Source: a virus
IMG/VR virus record: IMGVR_UViG_3300009409_000049
Span: 1-24,135 of that record
Length of the DNA: 24,135 bases
Direction: 5' to 3' (one strand)
The notes below the pieces were generated by a model. That model was not told the origin of the DNA, did no database searches, and saw nothing but the letters and a program-made list of their open reading frames with translations. Below, in pieces: positions 13,711-19,911 of this stretch; position 1 is the first letter of the stretch, and every line of letters begins with the position of its first letter. Made by a program: the position numbers and the translations under genes.

Positions 13711-13953
13711 TCAGAACTCCTTGCCGTTCGACATCGCGATCACTTTCAGTGGCGCGGGTGCATTGATGACTGCACGTGCTCGATCTTGCCACTGGTCGAA
13801 CAGTGCGTTGTCTGCTGCATCTTTCGCGAACACGATGATCTGCCCTGACTCTGTGTCGCAGTTCAACACGTCGCTGTACTCCTTGCCGTTCGCGTCGAGC
13901 ACGTGGCACGGTGCGAGTGGCGGGTCTTCGTCTGCTTCCCAGTTCAAGTACAT
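13711..13953 (-). CDS. Hypothetical soluble protein of the reverse operon
   Basis: The protein has 80 residues from ATG 13953 (AGGA nine bases upstream). An ATG at 13962 overlaps the upstream stop as ATGA and is nearly as likely, adding three residues. The fold looks alpha/beta: APCHVLDANGKEYSDVLNCD, SGQIIVFAKDAADN, then a helix and strand ending VIAMSNGKEF. No membrane helix. The family is unknown, but a small beta-rich protein of this type could be a structural accessory. Confidence 0.65.
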   Translation of the reverse strand: MYLNWEADEDPPLAPCHVLDANGKEYSDVLNCDTESGQIIVFAKDAADNALFDQWQDRARAVINAPAPLKVIAMSNGKEF

Positions 13954-13958
13954 CGAGA

Positions 13959-14192
13959 TCATTCCTGAAGCCATGACGCAACCCAGATCGCGCCCGTCGC
14001 GATATGCTGTGCGCCGAGTGATGCGAGTGCTGCGAAGCACGTGTTGCTGAACGTCTGCTTCTTGCTGTCGTCGTCAGTCGCTCGGCAGCATCGATACAAC
14101 TCTCGCAGCGACGCACAGAAGAACGCGAACGACACGAGCACGAACAGCACAGACACGACTGCGAACGCATACGAGAGAGTGGTTGAGATCAC
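13959..14192 (-). CDS. Small membrane protein
   Basis: This is a 77-residue protein. A strong membrane helix covers about residues 8-29 (YAFAVVSVLFVLVSFAFFCA). A polar middle with Cys pair (RCCRATDDDSKKQ) follows, and a weaker hydrophobic segment at about 52-74 (FAALASLGAQHIATGAIWVA). The start is GTG 14192, overlapping the upstream stop as GTGA, with AGGGTG five bases before it. The family is unknown. Confidence 0.7.
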   Translation of the reverse strand: MISTTLSYAFAVVSVLFVLVSFAFFCASLRELYRCCRATDDDSKKQTFSNTCFAALASLGAQHIATGAIWVASWLQE

Positions 14193-14761
14193 GGCATCAC
14201 CCTGAACCAGACGAACAGCACGACGACGATGACTGCGGCGCAGATCATGATCCACTTCGTCTCTTTGCGCTTCGCTGTCTTCGCTTCGATCTTGTCGATC
14301 TTGTTCTTCTTTCGCTTGTCACGTCGATCGGGCGTGTCGTCGTCTTCGTCTTTGCGTCGACGTCTGCGACTGAAGAACTCTCGCCACAGTCCTGCCTTGA
14401 CGTCTTCGCTCTCGCGACGCTTGATCAGCGCCATGACGTGACGATGTCGAGCACTCAGCCCAGGCACATCACCCTTCAGGGGCGATGTCGTCGCGAGCCA
14501 TGACTTGAGTCGGCTCGTCGGTGCTTGCTCACACCCTGCGATGAAGCTGCTGAAGTGATCTGCTGCGAGACGTTCGTGCAGAGACTTCATCGCTTGCGAC
14601 TCTTCGTTCACTTCGTCGATCATCTGCTGCACATCAGACGCTTGATCGCGATCTGCTTCGACTCGTATGTTCGCAAGCATGTCAGCAAGCGGCTTCTTCT
14701 TGCCCTTGCGCAGTCGCTCTGCATCTGCTTCTTCTGATCGTCGTCGAGATCGTCGAGACAT
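14189..14761 (-). CDS. Highly charged tail-anchored protein
   Basis: The protein has 190 residues. It begins with a basic stretch (MSRRSRRRSEEADAERLRKG), has a helical middle (VQQMIDEVNEESQAMKSLHE), then an extremely charged region (SRRRRRKDEDDDTPDRRDKR). It ends in one membrane helix at about 168-187 (KWIMICAAVIVVVLFVWF) with three residues after it. This is the layout of a tail-anchored protein with a large cytoplasmic domain. ATG 14761 was chosen because GGAC and the previous stop lie just upstream; a longer frame from 14911 is a shadow of that gene. The function is unknown. Confidence 0.7.
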   Translation of the reverse strand: MSRRSRRRSEEADAERLRKGKKKPLADMLANIRVEADRDQASDVQQMIDEVNEESQAMKSLHERLAADHFSSFIAGCEQAPTSRLKSWLATTSPLKGDVPGLSARHRHVMALIKRRESEDVKAGLWREFFSRRRRRKDEDDDTPDRRDKRKKNKIDKIEAKTAKRKETKWIMICAAVIVVVLFVWFRVMP

Positions 14762-14766
14762 GATCG

Positions 14767-14997
14767 TCAGTCCTTGTCGAGTTGCTTGAGTGTGATCGTG
14801 CCCATCCACTTGCCGCACGAGTTGTGATCTTTCACTGCGGGCCAGTGACCGATGTGTCGCCCTGCTTTCGCTGGCAGCGACTGCACGATCACTGGCTGAT
14901 CGAAGTGACACTCTCCCCAGTCTTCCTTGCCCTTGCGAAACGACTCGCAGTGTCGGCAGGGCTTGTTCGTCAAGTCTGTTGAGAGTGCGTCAGTCAT
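14767..14997 (-). CDS. Small four-Cys phage protein
   Basis: This is a 76-residue protein with C14-x2-C17, then C30 in WGECHFDQP, then C61 in HNSCGKW. The order CxxC...GxC...P...CGxW is that of a common small phage protein family with a putative metal site formed by four Cys. I know of no assigned function for that family. ATG 14997 lies three bases after the upstream stop; a GTG at 15003 would overlap that stop and add two residues. Confidence 0.75.
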   Translation of the reverse strand: MTDALSTDLTNKPCRHCESFRKGKEDWGECHFDQPVIVQSLPAKAGRHIGHWPAVKDHNSCGKWMGTITLKQLDKD

Positions 14998-14999
14998 GT

Positions 15000-15461
15000 T
15001 CACTCGTCGGGCTTGTCTTCAGCTTCGTCGCCGTCAGTCGCTTCGCCGTTCGTGAAGCACACTGCGATCATGCTCTCGACGCTCTTGTCTCGAACGAACT
15101 CACGCGACTCGCCGTCGAGCAGTGCTCGCTTGTGATCAGCTTCAGCGACTCGCGTCGCGTTGCTGCTCGTGACAGGCACACGTCTGAACAGACCGTTGAT
15201 CACTTCGCCCGTCTTCTTCTCGACGAGCATGAAGATGCCGACATACGACGCACTGGCGTCGACGTCGTGCTTCTTGTTGAACAGCAGAGACGCGATCGGC
15301 AGATCACTTGTTCGCCACTCTCGCACTGCTGCGTTGTGTTGCGCTGTCGTCAGCATAGGCGAGATGCCGCCCTTCTTGCAAGCTTCGATGCAGACGCTGC
15401 CTGCGACTGCGTTGATCTTGACTGCACCACACTTGCACCGTACGGGTTCAACTCGGGCCAT
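15000..15461 (-). CDS. Hypothetical Cys-containing protein, first gene of reverse operon
   Basis: The protein has 153 residues. The N-terminus has Cys at RCKCGAVKI and VCIEACKKGG, which could bind a metal. The middle (ASYVGIFMLVEKKTGEVING) looks like a strand pair and the C-terminus is acidic (NGEATDGDEAEDKPDE). A strong ribosome site (AAGGAG, seven bases before ATG) and a promoter about 50 bases upstream mark it as the first gene of the - strand operon that ends with the terminase. The family is unknown. Confidence 0.7.
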   Translation of the reverse strand: MARVEPVRCKCGAVKINAVAGSVCIEACKKGGISPMLTTAQHNAAVREWRTSDLPIASLLFNKKHDVDASASYVGIFMLVEKKTGEVINGLFRRVPVTSSNATRVAEADHKRALLDGESREFVRDKSVESMIAVCFTNGEATDGDEAEDKPDE

Positions 15462-15499
15462 CGTAAGTCTCCTTTTCTGAAAGCTGGGGGTGTTGCGTT

Positions 15500-15537
15500 G
15501 CAGGGTTTATGATAGCAAAAACCCTGCCGTCTGCACA
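15500..15537 (-). promoter_or_regulatory. Reverse-operon promoter covered by an inverted repeat
   Basis: GCAGGGTTT (15500-15508) and AAACCCTGC (15519-15527) form a perfect nine-base inverted repeat around a ten-base centre. On the - strand that centre contains TATCAT (15514-15509), with TGTGCA (15537-15532) 17 bases upstream: a promoter with its -10 in the middle of a dyad. A repressor bound here would block it. The same dyad could form a hairpin, but there is no T-run placing it as a terminator. Confidence 0.5.
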
Positions 15538-15545
15538 GAGCAGTG

Positions 15546-15574
15546 TTGATCGAATCGTGCTGAGTCGGTACAGT
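15546..15574 (+). promoter_or_regulatory. Candidate promoter for the head operon
   Basis: TTGATC (15546-15551), a 17-base spacer and TACAGT (15569-15574) form a fair housekeeping-type promoter reading into the portal operon. It is back to back with the reverse-operon promoter, so the two head-related operons diverge from 15500-15580. Confidence 0.4.
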
Positions 15575-15581
15575 TCAGTGT

Positions 15582-15872
15582 ATGCCATGCCTGCGATTAG
15601 CAATCAGACGGGTCTTCAGGTTCGTGCTTCACTGTGTCAGAGGCAGCGTTCTGCGCGTGCGTGTCGTCTTGTCGAAGGCAGTCGATCGCAACAGAGCGAC
15701 CGCGATCGAGAGTCTCGAAGCACGCATCGCTTCAGACAAGCTGATCATCCAGTCACTGCGAGACGAGAACTTGGAGATGGACTTCAGACATCAGCGACAA
15801 GTGTCGCGACTCAAAGCTGACATCGCTGTCGACGTTGCGAGAATGGTCAGCGCAGAGGGAGAACGACGATGA
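15582..15872 (+). CDS. Small coiled-coil protein before the portal
   Basis: An open frame of 96 residues ends in ATGA overlap with the portal gene. The second half is clearly helical and charged (AIESLEARIASDKLIIQSLR, MDFRHQRQVSRLKADIAVDV), a likely coiled coil. The first 30 residues are Arg-rich with atypical codons, so the true start may be a GTG or TTG near 15658-15672; none has a convincing ribosome site. The bases before it (15462-15581) carry only the two promoters. The position suggests a head-assembly accessory, but this is inference. Confidence 0.5.
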   Translation: MPCLRLAIRRVFRFVLHCVRGSVLRVRVVLSKAVDRNRATAIESLEARIASDKLIIQSLRDENLEMDFRHQRQVSRLKADIAVDVARMVSAEGERR

Positions 15873-18109
15873 CTGTTGCAAGCGAGTTCGCGACTTCAGT
15901 GCGCGATCGATGCAGAGCGAAAGAATTCAACGGCGACGCTGGCAGCAGCGCGTTGATGACGGGCGACAACTCAGCAGGCAGTCTGTTCAGTCAAGACGAC
16001 GCGAACGAGTACAACTATGCCTCGTTCAAGTCTCGCGTGTACTCAGTCATCAGACCGATCGCACAGCAGATCGCATCGCAACAGATCAACGTCGGCAGAC
16101 TCGTCGGCAGCGGTGGCGCTGCAAGACAGTTCGATCGCCCGACGAAAGAGTCTCTGCCTGACTCGTGCAAAGCGTTTCAAGAAGACATGGAGATCGTGCC
16201 TGATCACGTGCTGATCGATCGCTTCAGAGAGCCGAACCCTGTGATGCCGATGTGGCACTTGCAGTACAGCACGATCTGCTCGTATCAACTCACGGGCGTC
16301 ACGTATTACTGGATGCCAGAAGAGCAGGGACAGATCAACATCTGGCCAGTGCCGTCGACATGGATCACACCGAAGCACGACAAGGGTCACTTCGCAGAGT
16401 ACGAGATCAACCCTGGCGGATTCGGCAAGGGCATCACTCGCCCGTCTGAAGAGTTCGCACGCTTCGTGAACCCTGACCCTGCTGATCCGTTCGGGTGCAA
16501 GTCGACACTGAAAGCGCACGCACTTGCAGTCGCAGCAGACAACGCGATCGAGACAGCGCAGGTCGCTGCGTTTCGCAACGGCATCTTCCCGTCGCACGCG
16601 ATCGTGCTTGGCGACATCACAGACGTCGAAGGTGCGAACACGGGTCGCCCGACTCTGCTGAAAGAAGATCGCGATCGCATCACTCGCTCGATGATGGACA
16701 TGTACGGCGACGTGTATCAAGCAGGCACGCCGATGATTCTCGACGCACTGATCAAAGACGTGATCGATCTGTCGAAGTCGAACAACGAGATGGACTTCCT
16801 CGACTCAGGCAAAGCGACAGACTCTCGCATCAGTCGCGGCTGGGGTACGCCGTCAGCGATCACGGGCGAACTTGAGAACGTCAACAGAGCAGGCAGTGCA
16901 GTCGCTCAGACGCACTTCATCAACTTCACTGTGAACCCGTTGATCGAGTATATGTCGCAAGTGCTGACGCTGTTCGTCGCGCCGCGCTTCGCAGCGACTG
17001 GCGAGCGACTCGTCGTGTGGATCACGCCTGCACGCCCTGACGATCCCGAGAACACGCGAGCGAATTATCAGGTGCTCGCGAAGCATCAAGCGTGCAGCAA
17101 GAACGAGATGCGATCTGCGCTCGAAGGACTCGGCCCGCTCGTCGACGGCGACGTGATACCGAAGCCGATGAACCTCGAAGACGTGCCTGCTGTGCCTGAC
17201 AAGAGCACAGAGTCGAAGCGTAAGGTCACGCGAAAGATTCACTTGAAGCGACTCAAGTCGCTGACTGCTGATGGCATGGCAGGCAGATGGCTCAAGCAGC
17301 ACACGAAGATCGAAGCAAGCTATGTTGACGAACTCAGCGATCTGTTCGTCGAAGCAGGCAGCAGAGCAGCACAGCAGATCACTGATCTCGCGATAGGCAA
17401 GAGCGAGACGATGAGCGAAGCAGTCGCAGTTGCAGCAGCAGCGATCGGCGGCAAAGAGTTCGACGCGCAGATCATGGCGATCTCGACAGAGCACGTGCTT
17501 GGCTCGCTCGCGACTGGCGCTGTGTCTGAACTGAACGACTTCGAGGAAGCGAAAGCAGCAGCAGCGTTCTCTGCGGGTGACGTGCTGATCGAGTTGCCGC
17601 TTCCGATTCAGACTGCGATACAACACGAACTCACGACGATCATGATGCAGCCGTACTGGGGCGAGATCGCTGAGACAGTGCTGACTGATCTCGCTGGCAA
17701 AATATCTGCGGGCATCAATCAAGGCATGTCGACTCGCGAGATCGCACTGTCTGTTCAAGGGCAGAACGGCATGCTCGGCAGAGCAGCGAGCAAGCACAGA
17801 GCGATGCGCATCGCACGCACTGAAGTGACTGGCGCACTCAACGCAGGGCATCACACAGCACGTGCTGATCTTGTCTCTCAGGGCTTGATCAGACAGATGC
17901 AGTGGATGACTCTGATGGACAACTATACGCGAGGCACGCACGGTCGACTCAACATGAAGAAGACTTCAGCGAAGGGCATGTTCAACGTCGGCGGCACGAA
18001 AGCGCCGTACCCTGGGCACGTCGGACTGCCAGCACGAGAGCGCATACACTGTCGCTGCACTGCTGTGTCTGTCGTCGACCCTGACGCAGTCGTTCCGTTC
18101 GCACCATAA
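15869..18109 (+). CDS. Portal protein fused to a MuF-type head morphogenesis domain
   Basis: This is a 746-residue fusion. Residues 1 to about 430 are an HK97-type portal: SRVYSVIRPIAQQIASQQI, LTGVTYYWMPEE, IWPVPSTWITP and the C-proximal PSAITGELENVN, which is the usual 'lgvPp.llG' region. The portal forms the dodecameric ring through which DNA enters. Residues about 640-735 are a MuF domain with RIARTEV (647-653), D684-N-Y-T-R-G-T-H691 and the closing IHCRC (726-730). MuF proteins are minor capsid proteins, and fusions to portals are known. The middle (430-640) is helical. GGGAG precedes the ATG, which overlaps the upstream stop. Confidence 0.92.
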   Translation: MTVASEFATSVRDRCRAKEFNGDAGSSALMTGDNSAGSLFSQDDANEYNYASFKSRVYSVIRPIAQQIASQQINVGRLVGSGGAARQFDRPTKESLPDSCKAFQEDMEIVPDHVLIDRFREPNPVMPMWHLQYSTICSYQLTGVTYYWMPEEQGQINIWPVPSTWITPKHDKGHFAEYEINPGGFGKGITRPSEEFARFVNPDPADPFGCKSTLKAHALAVAADNAIETAQVAAFRNGIFPSHAIVLGDITDVEGANTGRPTLLKEDRDRITRSMMDMYGDVYQAGTPMILDALIKDVIDLSKSNNEMDFLDSGKATDSRISRGWGTPSAITGELENVNRAGSAVAQTHFINFTVNPLIEYMSQVLTLFVAPRFAATGERLVVWITPARPDDPENTRANYQVLAKHQACSKNEMRSALEGLGPLVDGDVIPKPMNLEDVPAVPDKSTESKRKVTRKIHLKRLKSLTADGMAGRWLKQHTKIEASYVDELSDLFVEAGSRAAQQITDLAIGKSETMSEAVAVAAAAIGGKEFDAQIMAISTEHVLGSLATGAVSELNDFEEAKAAAAFSAGDVLIELPLPIQTAIQHELTTIMMQPYWGEIAETVLTDLAGKISAGINQGMSTREIALSVQGQNGMLGRAASKHRAMRIARTEVTGALNAGHHTARADLVSQGLIRQMQWMTLMDNYTRGTHGRLNMKKTSAKGMFNVGGTKAPYPGHVGLPARERIHCRCTAVSVVDPDAVVPFAP

Positions 18110-18145
18110 TCCATAACGTGGGTCGCTGCAACGAGTTATGTCAAC

Positions 18146-18168
18146 AAGTGCAAACCAGGTTTGCACTT
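18146..18168. repeat. 23-bp palindrome
   Basis: AAGTGCAAACC and GGTTTGCACTT are perfect 11-base inverted arms around a single A. The site lies between the portal stop (18109) and the preferred start of the next gene (18189). It could be an operator, or a weak hairpin (CTTCTTTC follows) trimming the portal transcript. Confidence 0.75.
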
Positions 18169-18188
18169 CTTTCACGAAGCGCACGAGC

Positions 18189-18401
18189 ATGATGTCGAAG
18201 AACGAACTGATCGCCCAAGGTGGCAACAGAGAGACGTCGAACGCAGTCGACTTGATTGTCGAGACGCTTTCGGCTAATCTGAAAGCACACGTCGGGCAGG
18301 AAACTCACTACGGGCGATTCGGCATAGAGATCGAATACTTCGCTGGGCAGATCAGAAGCGTTCAGCGAAGCGATGCAGTGAGAGTGCTGTTCAAGAAGTG
18401 A
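18189..18401 (+). CDS. Small hypothetical protein between portal and protease
   Basis: The protein has 70 residues, family unknown. A helical first half (SNAVDLIVETLSANLKAHVG) is followed by strands (RFGIEIEYFAGQIRSV) and a basic end (VRVLFKK). ATG 18189 is followed by a second ATG at 18192; neither has a good ribosome site. A longer reading from ATG 18138 would place the 23-bp palindrome inside the gene, which seems less likely. A strong terminator follows. Confidence 0.6.
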   Translation: MMSKNELIAQGGNRETSNAVDLIVETLSANLKAHVGQETHYGRFGIEIEYFAGQIRSVQRSDAVRVLFKK

Positions 18402-18427
18402 CAATCTGAACATGGGACCATACAAGG

Positions 18428-18465
18428 CCCGCTGCTGCACACGAGTGCGGCATGCGGGTTTTTTT
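18428..18465 (+). terminator. Rho-independent terminator before the protease gene
   Basis: CCCGC...GCGGG with an inner GCAC-ACGA-GTGC stem, followed by seven T, forms a strong intrinsic terminator. The protease ATG is only 20 bases after the T-run, leaving no room for a promoter there, so the protease and capsid genes depend on read-through or on a promoter further upstream. Confidence 0.85.
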
Positions 18466-18485
18466 CGTTTACTCGGAGAGCAGTC

Positions 18486-19856
18486 ATGTCACAGACGGCT
18501 GAAGCAACGCAAGCAGAACTCGACGCGATGCAAGTCAAGCTTGCAGCAGAAGTCATCGATCGAGCGAAGTCAGGACACGCACCGCGATGGGGCGTCGGCA
18601 ACGCGACTGCGTATCTCAACGACATCAGCGGCTGCCTTGCAGGAGGCGTCTGCCCGACGAAGCTGCTCGGCAACAGCACACCCGCACAGTGGACGCAAGC
18701 GATCAAAGATGCAGAGAGTCGCTTGACGTACTGTGACCCAGAGATGGACGTGTTCGAGTTCGAGCACGATCTGAAGCGAACAGGCAAGAAGCTGACTGAA
18801 GGTTCAGTCATGGACTTCTCAGCGATCATCTCGACAGTCAAGCAAGATCGTGACGGCGACATACTCGTGAGCAAAGGTGCGTCAGTCGACAACAAGGCAC
18901 CGCTGCTCTGGCAGCACATGGCGTTCGAGCCGATCGGCATCGTGCGAGAGTCACGAGTGCAAGCGAAGAAGATCACGGGCAAGATGTCGATCATCGACTC
19001 GCCGCTCGGTCGCGACGCTGCACAGCTTGTCGAGTTCGGCGCACTGCGTATCTCGCATGGCTTTCGCGTGTTCGAGTTCGAGCCGATGGACAACGAAGAG
19101 CGAGGCTTCAAGATCACGAAGTTCGAGATCATGGAAGTGTCGCTCGTGTCTGTGCCGTCGAACACTGATGCAGTGATCACAGCGTTCTCTGCTGAGAAGC
19201 TTCATCACCCGATGGTCAAGCAGTGGGCAGGCGCGAAGTTCAGTGCACGCCCAGTGCAAGTGCCCGGCGCTGATCTCGAAGTCACGCCAGCGATCAAGAC
19301 GACAACGACGAACACGAAGAAGGTTGGCGACTGCGAAGAGTCAACGACTGTGATCGTCGAGCCGATCGGCATCGTCGCGCCGAAAGCAACAGCGAAGAAC
19401 GACTGCTCGTGTGACGTGAAAGCAGACGCGAGCACTGAAGACAAGATCGGCTTGCTCGATGTCTTGTTCGCGAGAGCGTTCACTGCTGAAGAGTTCGCAC
19501 TGATCGAGTCAGGCGACTTCGAGAAGCTGATCAAGGGCGGGCGAGCGCTCAGCAAAGCGAACGAGAAGCAACTGCGAGACGCGCTCGACATGATCAAGCG
19601 GATCACAGAGAACGATGACGCGACGCCCTCGATCAAGACTCTCGCCGTTGGCGCAGTCGCGAAGATCGAGAACGTCATCAAAGCAGTCGACCCAGAAGAG
19701 AGCGAAGCGAGTGCGAGTGAGTTGTTCGCGAAAGCGTTCATCGCACTCGACGGCGACGTCTCGACGATCAACACGTGGCTCGGTGTTCTTGAGACATCGA
19801 AGTCGCAACTCTTAGCACACCAATTCGACGAAGAACTCGAAGAGATGCTGAACTGA
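18486..19856 (+). CDS. HK97-type prohead protease with C-terminal extension
   Basis: The protein has 456 residues. Residues about 100-235 are the U35 prohead protease: MDFSAIISTVKQDRDGDI, PLLWQH144 with the catalytic His, KITGKMSIIDS, LRISHGF with the catalytic Ser190, and EIMEVSLVSVPSNTDA. It processes the capsid protein after assembly. About 220 residues follow, with a Thr/Lys-rich linker and a helical end (FAKAFIALDGD, LEEMLN) that may act as scaffold. The catalytic domain is preceded by about 95 unusual residues with Cys. GGAG lies eight bases before the ATG. Confidence 0.9.
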   Translation: MSQTAEATQAELDAMQVKLAAEVIDRAKSGHAPRWGVGNATAYLNDISGCLAGGVCPTKLLGNSTPAQWTQAIKDAESRLTYCDPEMDVFEFEHDLKRTGKKLTEGSVMDFSAIISTVKQDRDGDILVSKGASVDNKAPLLWQHMAFEPIGIVRESRVQAKKITGKMSIIDSPLGRDAAQLVEFGALRISHGFRVFEFEPMDNEERGFKITKFEIMEVSLVSVPSNTDAVITAFSAEKLHHPMVKQWAGAKFSARPVQVPGADLEVTPAIKTTTTNTKKVGDCEESTTVIVEPIGIVAPKATAKNDCSCDVKADASTEDKIGLLDVLFARAFTAEEFALIESGDFEKLIKGGRALSKANEKQLRDALDMIKRITENDDATPSIKTLAVGAVAKIENVIKAVDPEESEASASELFAKAFIALDGDVSTINTWLGVLETSKSQLLAHQFDEELEEMLN

Positions 19857-19865
19857 ACTGTGTGG

Positions 19866-19881
19866 CGCTGAAGTCTCAGCG
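19866..19881 (+). terminator. Weak hairpin between protease and capsid genes
   Basis: CGCTGA-AGTC-TCAGCG is a perfect six-base stem with a four-base loop, followed by the T-rich TCTTGTCTTTCTC. It may pause transcription, or stabilise the 5' end of a processed capsid mRNA. It lies 30 bases before the capsid ATG. Confidence 0.4.
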
Positions 19882-19911
19882 TCTTGTCTTTCTCATAAGG
19901 GAATTGGAACT

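Noticed and set aside
13254-13766. + strand open frame of 170 codons inside the reverse operon
   Set aside because: No ribosome site, atypical composition, and the - strand genes there form a continuous chain of overlapping stops and starts.
16853-17941. Long - strand open frame of 362 codons opposite the portal
   Set aside because: Arg/His/Cys-rich composition typical of antisense reading; the codon bias leaves few stops in that frame.
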